50,657 bases of DNA from NCBI GenBank assembly GCA_028710485.1, contig JAQTTZ010000011.1, positions 1-50,657 of the forward strand. Reading direction: 5' to 3'. Source of the stretch: Bacteriovorax sp. Its GTDB lineage: Bacteria; Bdellovibrionota; Bacteriovoracia; Bacteriovoracales; Bacteriovoracaceae. The position numbers and the translations under genes were made by a program. Every line of letters begins with the position of its first letter. The stretch's first letter is position 1. Below, in pieces: positions 15,650 through 25,348 of the stretch. Below the pieces are notes generated by a model that saw only the letters and a list, made by a program, of their open reading frames with translations, ran no database searches and was not told the origin of the DNA.

Positions 15650-18193
15650 ATGGAAAAAAATAAAATGAGTAAAAATGCATGGCTCACGCCCGTTCTCTCA
15701 GCAACCCTTGTCATCACGGCAGGTTTGTCTCCTGATGTTATGGCACAGTTTGATAAGTACAAAAGTAAAACTAGATTTAATAATTCTAAATTGCCAGTCA
15801 AACCAGCAGGCGCACCTACTACGCCTCAGGCACAAGAGGATATCAGCATTCCCAATACTGGGAAATCGGCAAAATCCCTGCTTCAAGACACTACGAACTT
15901 TGTCCAAGGCGATGAAGAAGGCGGTCCTGATGATACGGCCGATAATAGTGACAGTGGTGGAGACGCAAGCGATTCATCTGGAGAAGGTACTGGTCGCGAT
16001 ACCTTTGGTAGAAAAGGTGATAAAAGTGTTAAGCCAAGTAAAATAGATAAAAAATATGTCAATTTAAATCCTGAAACTGCTTTTGGACCTGAAGTTGTCA
16101 CCAGTTTTGATTTTCCTAACGTCTCTATTCTCGATCTTACAAAACATATGCAAAAACTTACGGGATTAAATTTAATTCTCGATAAGGATATTAAAGGAAA
16201 GATTTCTATTTCCTCTCCCACTCCTATTACCATTGGGGATGCTTGGAAAGCTTATCTTCAGGCCTTAAGTATTAACGGTTATTCATTGGTAAAATCTGGT
16301 GCCTATTACACTATCGTTAACAACCGCGATATCCGTTACTCTCCCACTACAATGTACACTGGGACTTATACACCCAATACTGAAAACTATGTAATGCAAA
16401 TTATTCCTTTGAAGTATGTTAACTCAAGAGAAGTTGCCAACTCATTTCGTCCCTTCATGTCTCGCTATGGACGAATTATTGAAATCAAGCAAACCAATAC
16501 AGTTATTGTTCAGGAAACTGGAACGCACATCAATCGCTTGATGAAATTGATTAAATTCATCGATATTCCAGGTCACGAAGAATCGTTGCAAATTATTAAA
16601 GTAAAAAACTCTTCGGCCCAAGAAATTGCCGGTTTACTAGACAAGATTTTGAAGGGAAATGCCGCTGACAATAAGTTTAAAACTTCAAGCACTACGGGCC
16701 AGACATCTCAAGTCAATATTTCGCGCATCATTGCCGAGCCCCGAACTAATTCCATTATCGCAATGGCCAACTCTGACGGTGCTCGCGAACTTCGAGACCT
16801 AATTTTAAAACTGGATGTAAAAATTGTGGCAGCTGGTTCAGGCCAGATTCATGTTTATTATTTAAACTATGGCGATTCTGAAGCTCTTGCCAAAACTCTT
16901 TCATCTCTTGTCGGAAATGTTCCAAAAGCAGGCGGTCTTGGAGGATTGACAAGATTCTCATCACCAAACAGCAGTACGGCAACGACTGAAACTCTTTTTA
17001 ATAGCGAAGTAAAAATCACCGCAGATAAAGACAACAACGCTTTAGTTGTTACTGCTTCTCCCACCGACTACGACACAGTAAAAACAGTTATTGCAAAACT
17101 CGATATCCCACGCGACCAGGTTTATGTTGAAGGTCTAATGATGGAGACTCAAGTCAGTAAGGTTAATAAATTTGGTGTAACTCTCTTAGGCGCAACCGGC
17201 ACCGGGCCGTTGCAAAGAGCTGGAACAGGAAACCAAGGCGACTTAACTGCACTTTTAACAAATAATATTACCAGCCTTTCAGGCCTATTTATCGGTGGTG
17301 GGATCGGCCATACATACGATGTTCCAGGTCCTGGAGGAACAACTATAAAAGTTAATTCCGTTAATGGTTTAGTCAGCGCAATTGCCAACTTATCCGGGAC
17401 AAATGTTTTAGCGACTCCACAAATTTTAACTTTGGATAATGTCGAAGGAAATTTTGAAAGTGGGGAAAATGTTCCCACAACTGAAACAACCAATACTCCT
17501 ACTGGTTCACAAACTTCAAGTAAATTGCAAAAAGTTACCTTGTCTTTAAAAATTACTCCGCAAATTAATAAGGCCACTCGTTTTATTAAATTAAAAATTG
17601 ACCAAAAAATTGAAGACTTCTCCAATAGACCTTTAGCGGCCAGCGCTGGTGGTGGTGTCGGCACAGTTATCAGATCTCTTGCTACAACTGTTGTCGTTCG
17701 TGATAAAGATACGATCGCCATGGGGGGATTAATGAGAGATAAAGAAACTAATACAGTCAACAAGGTTCCACTCTTAGGTGATATTCCCGTACTTGGTTGG
17801 TTATTTAAAAATACGGAAAAGAGTGTCGAGAAAGTTAATTTACTTTTCTTTATGACCCCGAAAATTTTAGCGCCATATGAAAAAGGAAATGCTGAAAACG
17901 TAAAAGATCTTCTTAATAGAAGACAAGCTCACTTAAAAAACACGGTGGGCGATGACGATGCTTTTGCAACTACGGTAAAAGGATTATACGACAAAGCAAA
18001 AAAACAAGGCCAAGGGCCTCTCTACGACATTGCAGAAACTGCAAAATACCAAGAGCGCAATCAGTTGCCTGAAGCGATTGAAAGTGTTGGTGATAAAAAT
18101 ACTGAACAGACCTCTCCTCAGATAGAAGCCCCTGACTATCAGCAGATTATCCAAAAAGCTAATGAGAAGACACCTGAGAGCTCAGTGCAGTAA
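15650..18193 (+). CDS. gspD: Type II secretion secretin
   Basis: Outer-membrane secretin through which folded proteins leave the cell, 847 residues. A signal sequence is followed at about 80-130 by a Gly/Asp/Ser-rich disordered segment and then the periplasmic N0 domain (SFDFPNVSILDLTKHMQKLT). Ring domains N1-N3 follow (IIPLKYVNSREVAN; IIKVKNSSAQEIAGLL; VYYLNYGDSEALAKTL). The secretin core at about 540-750 contains NVLATPQILTLDNVEG, and the conserved end MGGLMRDKETNTVNKVPLLG, then LGWLFKN. The tail after 760 is Gln/Glu-rich and may be the pilotin-binding S region; no pilotin gene is nearby. The ATG has AGGG six bases upstream. Secure. Confidence 0.95.
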   Translation: MEKNKMSKNAWLTPVLSATLVITAGLSPDVMAQFDKYKSKTRFNNSKLPVKPAGAPTTPQAQEDISIPNTGKSAKSLLQDTTNFVQGDEEGGPDDTADNSDSGGDASDSSGEGTGRDTFGRKGDKSVKPSKIDKKYVNLNPETAFGPEVVTSFDFPNVSILDLTKHMQKLTGLNLILDKDIKGKISISSPTPITIGDAWKAYLQALSINGYSLVKSGAYYTIVNNRDIRYSPTTMYTGTYTPNTENYVMQIIPLKYVNSREVANSFRPFMSRYGRIIEIKQTNTVIVQETGTHINRLMKLIKFIDIPGHEESLQIIKVKNSSAQEIAGLLDKILKGNAADNKFKTSSTTGQTSQVNISRIIAEPRTNSIIAMANSDGARELRDLILKLDVKIVAAGSGQIHVYYLNYGDSEALAKTLSSLVGNVPKAGGLGGLTRFSSPNSSTATTETLFNSEVKITADKDNNALVVTASPTDYDTVKTVIAKLDIPRDQVYVEGLMMETQVSKVNKFGVTLLGATGTGPLQRAGTGNQGDLTALLTNNITSLSGLFIGGGIGHTYDVPGPGGTTIKVNSVNGLVSAIANLSGTNVLATPQILTLDNVEGNFESGENVPTTETTNTPTGSQTSSKLQKVTLSLKITPQINKATRFIKLKIDQKIEDFSNRPLAASAGGGVGTVIRSLATTVVVRDKDTIAMGGLMRDKETNTVNKVPLLGDIPVLGWLFKNTEKSVEKVNLLFFMTPKILAPYEKGNAENVKDLLNRRQAHLKNTVGDDDAFATTVKGLYDKAKKQGQGPLYDIAETAKYQERNQLPEAIESVGDKNTEQTSPQIEAPDYQQIIQKANEKTPESSVQ

Positions 18194-18234
18194 GTATCGT
18201 GCAGTAAAAGCATAGTAGTGATGAAGCGGAGATA

Positions 18235-19974
18235 ATGGTGAAAATAACAGATCATATGCTAGAGAAAGTTGAAGGCCAAAAAGAACGTATCGGTCAGCTC
18301 CTTTTAAAGCATACAAGCTTAACTGATGATCAACTCGAAGAAGCGCTAGAGATTCAACAAGAATCGGGCATGCTTTTGGGTGAAATTCTTCTAAAGAAAA
18401 ATTATATTCATCCACATGATATTATCAAAGTGATTTGTCATCAGGTTGATATCCCCTATATTACTGATATTAAAATTGATGAGATTGATCCCAATCTCAC
18501 CCTCAATATAAATATCAATTATGCTAAACAACACGAAGTCCTTCCTCTACTGGAAACGGATTATAGCATTACGGTGGTTATTACCGATCCATTTAATTTC
18601 GATGCCATCAATGACATCCAGGAAATTTTTAAAAAAGAAGTTAAGTTAGTCGTCTGCTCTCCTCTTAAAGTGCAAGATGCTATCAACCGCGTTTATGAAA
18701 GAGCTAACCGCAATGTGGTCGATTCCATCGAAGGTGAATTTGACGAGAACCTGGATCTTGAAGGGACAATAGATATTCTTGAATCTGGTGCCGATGAAGC
18801 GCCAGTCATTAGGTTTGTAAACTCGATTATTTTTCGGGCCATTAAAGAACGTGCCTCAGATATTCATATTGAGCCTTATGAAAAAGATGTTGTTTATCGT
18901 TTTCGTATAAACCGAGTCATGCGCGAAATTTTGCGCCAACCGATTAAAACTCAAGCTTCTGTAACTTCTCGTTTAAAAGTTATGACTAAGTCGATGGACA
19001 TCGCGGAAAAGCGTCTTCCACAAGATGGCCGTATTAAAATTAAAATGGCCGGAAAGGATATTGATATAAGGGTCTCAGTCGTTCCCATTCAAAACGGTGA
19101 ACGCATTGTTATGAGGATATTAGAAAAATCAAATAACACTTTAACCTTGGAAAATTTAGGGTTTCACGGACAGACCTTAAAAACACTTGATGAACTCTCA
19201 AAAAGAAAACATGGTGTCGTTTACGTTTCAGGGCCAACGGGACACGGGAAAACGACTACCCTCTTTGCCATGCTCGATCGCATAAATACTCCCGATAAAA
19301 TGATTATTACAGTTGAAGATCCGGTGGAGATTGAACTTGCAGGTATTTCTCAAATACAAGTTAATCATAAAATTGACCTAACTTTTGCAAGAGCACTGAG
19401 ATCTATTTTACGCCAAAACCCCGATGTTATCATGGTGGGAGAAACGCGCGACTTGGAAACAGCAGAGATGGCCATTCAAGCTTCTCTTACTGGTCACTTT
19501 GTTCTTTCTACCATTCACACCAATGATGCAGCTTCTGCCCCCAACAGACTTATTGATATGGGAGTTCAGCCTTTTTTAATTGCTTCTTCCCTAGCAGCTG
19601 TTCTGGCCCAACGATTGATTCGTACATTATGCAATGACTGTAAAGAAGCGTATGCCGCTAGCGATTACGATTTTCAAATGCTCGATGTTCATTCTATTCC
19701 AAATGATGCTCAACTCTATAAGGCAAAAGGTTGTCCAAAATGTAGTTATCTTGGATACGCTGGTGTAACGGTTGTCGCAGAACTTTTAATTATTACCGAT
19801 GATATTCGTCCTCTTATTTTAAAGAAATCTGATGCCTCAACTGTAAAAAAAATGGCGATGAAAAATGGCATGAAATCTCTGCGCCAAGATGCTCTTGAAA
19901 AAGTTTTTAGAGGCATCACATCAGTGGAAGAAATGGTCCGTGCGATTAACGAAGAAGATGAAGAACAGCACTAA
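18235..19974 (+). CDS. gspE: Type II secretion ATPase
   Basis: Hexameric cytoplasmic ATPase powering pseudopilus assembly, 579 residues. The N-terminal N1E-type domain (20-160; LTDDQLEEALEIQQESG) docks onto GspL. The catalytic half has RASDIHIEPYE, Walker A VSGPTGHGKTTT near 331-342, the Asp box MIITVEDPVEIEL, Walker B NPDVIMVGETRDLETAE and the His box STIHTNDA. The zinc-binding insert with two CxxC pairs (LCNDC and GCPKC) is intact. Walker A has His where most GspE proteins have Ser (GPTGSGK). Standard family length and position between gspD and gspF. Secure. Confidence 0.96.
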   Translation: MVKITDHMLEKVEGQKERIGQLLLKHTSLTDDQLEEALEIQQESGMLLGEILLKKNYIHPHDIIKVICHQVDIPYITDIKIDEIDPNLTLNININYAKQHEVLPLLETDYSITVVITDPFNFDAINDIQEIFKKEVKLVVCSPLKVQDAINRVYERANRNVVDSIEGEFDENLDLEGTIDILESGADEAPVIRFVNSIIFRAIKERASDIHIEPYEKDVVYRFRINRVMREILRQPIKTQASVTSRLKVMTKSMDIAEKRLPQDGRIKIKMAGKDIDIRVSVVPIQNGERIVMRILEKSNNTLTLENLGFHGQTLKTLDELSKRKHGVVYVSGPTGHGKTTTLFAMLDRINTPDKMIITVEDPVEIELAGISQIQVNHKIDLTFARALRSILRQNPDVIMVGETRDLETAEMAIQASLTGHFVLSTIHTNDAASAPNRLIDMGVQPFLIASSLAAVLAQRLIRTLCNDCKEAYAASDYDFQMLDVHSIPNDAQLYKAKGCPKCSYLGYAGVTVVAELLIITDDIRPLILKKSDASTVKKMAMKNGMKSLRQDALEKVFRGITSVEEMVRAINEEDEEQH

Positions 19975-19985
19975 GGTTAATATTA

Positions 19986-21203
19986 ATGGCAATCTATAGT
20001 TATAAAGGTATCGATAAAACCGGCAAGGAAGTTAAAGGCTCAATAAGCGCTGAAAACTTATCTCCGGCCAAAGCACGGGTGAAAGCAATGGGCATCATGC
20101 TCATTGAAATCAACGAGCAAACTTCTACCAGCATGAAAAAAAATGCGGCCGGTTTTAGTTTTGGTGGTTCCGTTTCTATTGCTGATTTATCTCTTATGAC
20201 CAGACAGCTTGCCACTCTACTTCGTGCAAAAATTCAGGTGGTAGAGGCCTTTAGTGCTTTGGTTGATCAAACCGATAACCCAAGACTTAAAATCACTCTT
20301 TCTGAAATTCGCCAAAAAGTTAACGAAGGCTCCTCACTAGCAAAGGCACTTTCAGATTATCCCAAAATTTTTGATAATGTTTACGTCAATATGGTTGACG
20401 CCGGAGAGACGTCGGGAACACTGGAAGTTGTATTGCTAAAATTGGCCGATTTTACAGAAAGCCAGTTGCAACTGAGAAATAAAATTAAGGGGGCGATGAC
20501 ATATCCTGTAGTCATGATGCTTGCCGGTGGTTTTATGATCGGAATTATTTTTGTGCTTGTTATTCCAAAAATTACCAAAATCTTCGTTAGTATGAAAAAA
20601 GAACTTCCTATTCAGACCGAGATTTGTATTTGGATTTCTAATTTTCTTCTTCACTTTTGGTGGGCGGTAATCGGTGCTGGAATTGCGGCCGTTCTTTTCA
20701 CCAAAAAATATATCAAGACCGAAAAAGGTCGCTCGCAATTTGACACTCTTGTTTTAAAACTCCCGATTGTCGGTGAAATAGTTACGATGGTTAATGTCAG
20801 CCGTTTTTGCTCAACACTTGCCACACTACTCCAGTCAGGTGTTCCCATTCTCGCATCAATGAAAATTGTGTCAAACTTAGTCTCCAACGTTCATATGAAA
20901 AGAGCAGTAGATGAGGCGAGAATTAGTATCTCCGAAGGGTCCTCGATAACTGGTCCCCTAATTAAATCTCAACTATTTCCAACCATGGTGACTCATATGA
21001 TTAAGCTCGGAGAAAAATCAGGAGAGCTAGAGCCAATGCTAAAAATTGTCTCTGAAAACTATGAAGATCAGGTCAATACAAAACTTAGTGGACTAACATC
21101 AGTGTTAGAACCTATAATGATGATTGTAATGGGTATAGTTGTAGCGTTTATCGTCTTTTCGGTAGTCGTGCCTCTTATTGATTTGAACTCGCTTCACAAA
21201 TAA
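19986..21203 (+). CDS. gspF: Type II secretion inner-membrane platform protein
   Basis: Polytopic platform protein at the base of the pseudopilus, 405 residues, the normal size. It shows the duplicated GspF/PilC domain: a first copy at about 65-190 (LMTRQLATLLRAKIQVVEAF; YVNMVDAGETSGTLEVVL) and a second at about 270-395 (FCSTLATLLQSGVPILASM; MIKLGEKSGELEPML). Membrane segments are near 170-195, 218-240 and at the C-terminus (MMIVMGIVVAFIVFSVVVPL). The N-terminal MAIYSYKGIDKTGKEVKG is typical. Eleven bases after gspE. Secure. Confidence 0.95.
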   Translation: MAIYSYKGIDKTGKEVKGSISAENLSPAKARVKAMGIMLIEINEQTSTSMKKNAAGFSFGGSVSIADLSLMTRQLATLLRAKIQVVEAFSALVDQTDNPRLKITLSEIRQKVNEGSSLAKALSDYPKIFDNVYVNMVDAGETSGTLEVVLLKLADFTESQLQLRNKIKGAMTYPVVMMLAGGFMIGIIFVLVIPKITKIFVSMKKELPIQTEICIWISNFLLHFWWAVIGAGIAAVLFTKKYIKTEKGRSQFDTLVLKLPIVGEIVTMVNVSRFCSTLATLLQSGVPILASMKIVSNLVSNVHMKRAVDEARISISEGSSITGPLIKSQLFPTMVTHMIKLGEKSGELEPMLKIVSENYEDQVNTKLSGLTSVLEPIMMIVMGIVVAFIVFSVVVPLIDLNSLHK

Positions 21204-21230
21204 TTTTTTTAAACAGTTATCGGAGAATAT

Positions 21231-21785
21231 ATGGAAAGGAAAGATTTCGAAAACGCTCTTCTTCAAAACCAAAAAGGTTTTACATTAATTGAGATTCTTA
21301 TTTCACTAACGCTTATCGCTCTCGCAGGTACATTTGTTGCGGGTAGACTCTTCGAAAAATATCACGAAGGACAAGTCAGCTCGGCAAAAATTCAAATGAG
21401 TAATCTTGATGGACTACTAAAAGAATTCCGCCGAAAATGTAATTTCTATCCTACTACCGAACAAGGCCTAGAGGCACTTGTAACTAAACCATCTGGTGGT
21501 AGAGAGTGCAAAGAATATCCTCAAAATGGTTTTGTGGAAGGTAACCAGGTACCAAAAGATCCTTGGGATCACGATTTTATTTACGAATCTGACGGCAAAA
21601 CTTACAACATCTCTTCTCTTGGTACAGATGGAGAAGTTGGTGGAACGGGAACGGATGCAGATATTTATCTTAGACCTTCATCCAAAGCTGCTGCGGCCGC
21701 AAAAAGTGATGCAGGTAGCGAGACAGGCAGCGATATACAGCCCGCAGCAGGCGGCCAAGGTAATAATGAGGCTGCACCTCAATAA
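21231..21785 (+). CDS. gspG: Major pseudopilin
   Basis: Main subunit of the type II pseudopilus. The prepilin peptidase site is KGFTLIEI, with Glu at +5 and a hydrophobic helix behind it; cleavage would occur after the Gly preceding Phe. The globular part has the T2SG signature FYPTTEQGLEALVTKP and PKDPWDHDFIYES, then SLGTDGEVGGTGTDADI, which forms the calcium loop in relatives. The protein is 184 residues; the last 37 or so, rich in Ala, Gly and Ser, are an extension beyond usual GspG. GGAG lies five bases before the ATG. The prepilin peptidase GspO is not in the window. Confidence 0.95.
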   Translation: MERKDFENALLQNQKGFTLIEILISLTLIALAGTFVAGRLFEKYHEGQVSSAKIQMSNLDGLLKEFRRKCNFYPTTEQGLEALVTKPSGGRECKEYPQNGFVEGNQVPKDPWDHDFIYESDGKTYNISSLGTDGEVGGTGTDADIYLRPSSKAAAAAKSDAGSETGSDIQPAAGGQGNNEAAPQ

Positions 21786-22470
21786 GAAATTTTTTACAAG
21801 TCAAAATAATAATCAAGGCTTCACTTTAATTGAAATTTTAGTGGCCTTGCTTTTAATCGTTGTCGTCGTGAGTTCAGTAATCTCTCGTCCCTTTTCCTCC
21901 CGTGTTGATTTAGACAAAGAAGTCAATTCACTTGAACGGGCCATACGCTTTATGTCTGATGAAGCTGCATTGAAAAATGCAGTCATTCGTTTGCATTTTA
22001 TGCTCAACAAAGAACCTCAGGAATACTCCCTGGAATATGGCCCGAGTGATTCTTTTATCCTTCCTCCCAAGCCAGAGTTTGAAACCAAGGTCGAAACCAA
22101 AGAGGAAGAAGAAAAAAAGAAGAAAGAGCTTAAAAACCTAAATCTTAAATTTAACAAGATTGCCGAGTTTCAAGAGAAAAACAGCGAATTACCTGACGAT
22201 ATTAAAATCATTGGGGTCGCCACTCCTCAATCCGAAAAATTACAAATGCTCGGAGAAGTCTCAATCTATGCTTATCCAACAGGAGAAAAAGATGAAGCAT
22301 TAGTGATTGTTGGAAACGATGAAGATATAATCAGTATAAAAGTAAATCCATTCTCCATGAAGGTAGAGCACCAAATCTACCCCTTGGGTAAAACGACCGA
22401 GAAAGAATTAATTGAGAAGCAACAAGAAAAGGCAAGTGAGATTTTTGAAAAATGGAAGAAAGAAAAGTAA
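21766..22470 (+). CDS. gspH: Minor pseudopilin H
   Basis: Minor pseudopilin of 234 residues. The ATG at 21766 is chosen because AAGG lies five bases before it and it places the prepilin site NQGFTLIEILVALLLI about 17 residues from the start; the frame is open much further upstream but only because it overlaps gspG. It overlaps the gspG end by 20 bases. The body contains a Lys/Glu-rich insertion (ETKEEEEKKKKELK) that is unusual for GspH, so the globular domain is divergent and the call rests on the pilin signature and gene order. Position between gspG and gspI is canonical. Confidence 0.8.
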   Translation: MRLHLNKKFFTSQNNNQGFTLIEILVALLLIVVVVSSVISRPFSSRVDLDKEVNSLERAIRFMSDEAALKNAVIRLHFMLNKEPQEYSLEYGPSDSFILPPKPEFETKVETKEEEEKKKKELKNLNLKFNKIAEFQEKNSELPDDIKIIGVATPQSEKLQMLGEVSIYAYPTGEKDEALVIVGNDEDIISIKVNPFSMKVEHQIYPLGKTTEKELIEKQQEKASEIFEKWKKEK

Positions 22471-22994
22471 GTCTCAAAAATTTACTATCCTCACAAAACG
22501 GATTCACCCTAATGGAAGTGATGATAGCCATAGCTATTTTCACAGTATTTGCTTCAGTATTCGTCACAGGTACAGGCTATAATCTTCTTGATTCCAGTAA
22601 ACTAAAAGAAGAATTATTAATGAAAGATTTTGCTGAAAATAAAATAAACGAAATTATTGTCAACCCTCCTGAGCTTCGCGATGCTTTAACTCTTAGTAAA
22701 GAAACTAAAGATGTTGAGGCCAACACGGATTATCAGACAACTGTTGAATTTAAAAAGTTCTTCGTTCCCGATATGAATAAAATGACTGCTAATGATTCAC
22801 TCGAAGGTAAAGACAAAGAGGATTCTCCTCAAGCTCAAATGGAAAAGAGAATTTTTAAAGTCTTCAAAGAAAATATGGAAAAGATGATTTGGCAAGTCGA
22901 AGTCACTGTAAAAAATAAAAGCAATGACTCAACATTTAGATTATCAACTTGGCTCTATAACCAAAATGCGGATGTGCAAATTGGATCATTTTAG
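22452..22994 (+). CDS. gspI: Minor pseudopilin I
   Basis: 180 residues with prepilin motif NGFTLMEVMIAIAIFTVFAS about 15 residues in, and a T2SI-like body (NKINEIIVNPPE; TWLYNQNADVQIG). GspI nucleates the pseudopilus tip complex with J and K. It overlaps the 3' end of gspH by 19 bases and ends one base before the gspJ start. There is a charged middle section (KDKEDSPQAQMEKR) not seen in short relatives. The call rests on the signature plus order. Confidence 0.85.
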   Translation: MEERKVSLKNLLSSQNGFTLMEVMIAIAIFTVFASVFVTGTGYNLLDSSKLKEELLMKDFAENKINEIIVNPPELRDALTLSKETKDVEANTDYQTTVEFKKFFVPDMNKMTANDSLEGKDKEDSPQAQMEKRIFKVFKENMEKMIWQVEVTVKNKSNDSTFRLSTWLYNQNADVQIGSF

Positions 22995-22995
22995 A

Positions 22996-23865
22996 ATGCA
23001 TGATCAATTAAAAAACTCATCGGGCTTTACTCTTATTGAAGTTCTGATTGCTATCGTAATACTCGCATTCATTTCTCTCTATACTTACAAGATGATCGAT
23101 ACCAATACAGATACCAAAGACCGGGTTTTAAAGGAAGATCACTTATTGCTCCAAACTTTAACTGCCGTTAGTCGAATTGACAGTGATATCAACCAAATCT
23201 ACTCTCCTCTTTTTTCTTACGCAAAAGGAAATCCCGCAACTGATGCCAATTCACTTTATCAAGACAATGCCTCATCTAAAGGCTTATTTGATGGAAAAGC
23301 GAAAAATGGAATGATTATTCCTCAGTTTCAATCTGAAGATAAATCGACTTTAATTTTCTTCACTGCTTCAAATCGCAGGAAAATCGCCGACAGTAAAGAG
23401 TCCCGTTACACCTGGGTAAAATACAGTGTACGAAGAACTGATACAACACAAGAAGAAAAAGATGATCGCAATTTAAATACCATTGGTGAAAACGAACTTA
23501 TTCGCCAAACCATCGCTACAAATATTTATGGTAATGATTTAAACTGGAGCGATGTTAAATCCCAAGTTCTTCTTACTCAAGTCAAAAGTGTCGAGTTTAG
23601 CTTTTGGGATGAACGAGCAAAGAAATTTGTGAGTTCAATTCAAGATCTCAACGAAAATAAAAATTCAATCCGCTCCATAAAATTAAATTTAGTTTGGGTG
23701 AATGAAGAAAATCACGAACAAAAAATTGAAAAAGTTTTTAGAGTTCTTTATCCCTATTTTAATACTAAGACTGATGATTTAAAGACTGGTGGCGCTTATG
23801 GTGGTGGGGCAGTTCCTCCTGGTATTCCCACTCCTCCAGATATAGATGGAGGAGTGGTTCAATGA
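22996..23865 (+). CDS. gspJ: Minor pseudopilin J
   Basis: 289 residues from the ATG at 22996, which sits one base past the gspI stop and places the prepilin site SGFTLIEVLIAIVILAF about ten residues in; an upstream in-frame ATG lies within gspI and is rejected. The body has the T2SJ pattern of VSRIDSDINQIY after the N-terminal helix and TLIFFTASNRRKIADS. It ends with a Gly/Pro-rich tail. The stop overlaps the gspK start (ATGA). GspJ is part of the I-J-K tip complex. Confidence 0.88.
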   Translation: MHDQLKNSSGFTLIEVLIAIVILAFISLYTYKMIDTNTDTKDRVLKEDHLLLQTLTAVSRIDSDINQIYSPLFSYAKGNPATDANSLYQDNASSKGLFDGKAKNGMIIPQFQSEDKSTLIFFTASNRRKIADSKESRYTWVKYSVRRTDTTQEEKDDRNLNTIGENELIRQTIATNIYGNDLNWSDVKSQVLLTQVKSVEFSFWDERAKKFVSSIQDLNENKNSIRSIKLNLVWVNEENHEQKIEKVFRVLYPYFNTKTDDLKTGGAYGGGAVPPGIPTPPDIDGGVVQ

Positions 23866-25277
23866 ATTTACTTGTTAAAAACATTTCTCATTCATCTTTT
23901 TTTAAACAGACATTTCGCTCCGAGCAAGGCATTGCTCTGATTATGGTTATGGGGGTCATTGCGATCCTTACTTTTTTGCTTGCTGATTTTACCTTTGAAA
24001 CTAAGCTCAATAAAATTAAAATCTATAACCAACAAGAGAAAATACAGGCCCGTCTCAATGCCGAATCAGGTTTGAATTTTGCTTTGGGAAAACTACGATT
24101 ATATCAAGAGGGAAGAAATAAAATAGAAAAAGATGAAAGTTTAAAAAGTGCTTTTCCCAGTTCTGATTTAGAGGCGGTTATTATACAACCTTTTATTTTC
24201 CCCCCTCCCGTCTCGGCTAAGGCCAATATTATTCAGCGGACTGCTGTTGATGAATTTTTAAAGAAAACCATGTTTCGCGGCGAAGTAAGTGTCACCTTCA
24301 CCAAAGTTTCTGGATTTTTAAATCCGAATGGTCTTCGCCTTCAACCTAAAACTCCTACAGACCAAGGAGCGGGTGGCCCTGATGCTGCTCAACCAAATGG
24401 ACCTGGTGATTCAAGTAATCCCGGAGATAAAACTCAAGCTCAACCTCCTGCTTGGGCCGTTATTGAGAAAAAAATGATTGAGACCTTTCAACGACTTCTT
24501 AAAGATAAAAACGACAGCGACGAAGACTTCCATCTACACTACGCAAACGTGGACGCTAATTATCTGGTTAAAGAATTAAGATATTACGTCAACGACAAAG
24601 GAGCTTTTCAAGATTCAATGCTGCCAGAGATTGAAGCTAAATTTAACCAAAAAAATATTACTCCTAAATTTGGACCGATGAGTTCTATAGATGAACTCTA
24701 TCTCTTACCTTCTTGGGATGATGCCATTGTCGATCTAATTAAAGACCGTATGAGCGTTCACGAAGTAAGTGTTATCGCTATAAATGAACTGACTATCGAA
24801 GACTTAAAAATTTTATTTCCGGCCATCAACAATATCCAAATTGAAGAATTTTTTAAATACCGTGATGGTGACGTGGACAAAAAAATTAAAGGGAAAAAAT
24901 TCAAAGATGCTGAGGACTTTAAACGAGTGGTGGTCTCTGAACTCAATATCGTAAGCGACTCTGAGTACCAGGAACGAATCACCGCCTTAAAAAATGCAGG
25001 TCTCGTCATCGATACTGCCGGTAAACTTTATAAAGTTAATTCTCGAGGATCGATGAACAATGCTATTTATAATTTAGTCGCCTATATCGATTTACCTATT
25101 AAGCCTCAACCAAAAAAGCCAAGTCCAAAAGGACAAACGCCCCCGGCCGATGGAAATCCTCCTGATGATCAAGATACAACCGGAGCGGAAAAAACTTCTC
25201 CTTCAGCGGGACAAACAGCTAAGGCCGCCCCGATCGAGCTTTTACTTCCACGAGTCGTTGAAATCAGACTTGAATAG
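23862..25277 (+). CDS. gspK: Minor pseudopilin K
   Basis: Large tip pseudopilin, 471 residues. The N-terminal signature is QGIALIMVMGVIAILTF, lacking the Glu at +5 as is normal for GspK. It is followed by NQQEKIQARLNAESGLNFAL. Helical SAM-like segments recur in the middle (SIDELYLLPSWDDAIVDLI; INELTIEDLKILFPAINNIQ), another GspK trait. Two Pro/Gly-rich linkers, at about 165-200 and 420-455, are probably disordered. Start overlaps gspJ by four bases. After its stop there is a 71-base gap with no terminator before gspL. Confidence 0.9.
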   Translation: MNLLVKNISHSSFFKQTFRSEQGIALIMVMGVIAILTFLLADFTFETKLNKIKIYNQQEKIQARLNAESGLNFALGKLRLYQEGRNKIEKDESLKSAFPSSDLEAVIIQPFIFPPPVSAKANIIQRTAVDEFLKKTMFRGEVSVTFTKVSGFLNPNGLRLQPKTPTDQGAGGPDAAQPNGPGDSSNPGDKTQAQPPAWAVIEKKMIETFQRLLKDKNDSDEDFHLHYANVDANYLVKELRYYVNDKGAFQDSMLPEIEAKFNQKNITPKFGPMSSIDELYLLPSWDDAIVDLIKDRMSVHEVSVIAINELTIEDLKILFPAINNIQIEEFFKYRDGDVDKKIKGKKFKDAEDFKRVVVSELNIVSDSEYQERITALKNAGLVIDTAGKLYKVNSRGSMNNAIYNLVAYIDLPIKPQPKKPSPKGQTPPADGNPPDDQDTTGAEKTSPSAGQTAKAAPIELLLPRVVEIRLE

Positions 25278-25348
25278 TCAGGCATTAGGATGCCGTATCG
25301 AAATATTTTCTCCTATCATTCAATTAGCTTTTTAGATAAACTAAACAC

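Noticed and set aside
17149..17763. Long minus-strand open frame inside gspD
   Set aside because: It is antisense to the well-supported secretin core, has no SD and its translation is low-complexity Val/Leu/Pro; a shadow of gspD codon use.
21496..21765. Upstream extension of the gspH frame
   Set aside because: Entirely overlaps gspG; the ATG at 21766 has an SD and sets the prepilin signal at the proper distance.
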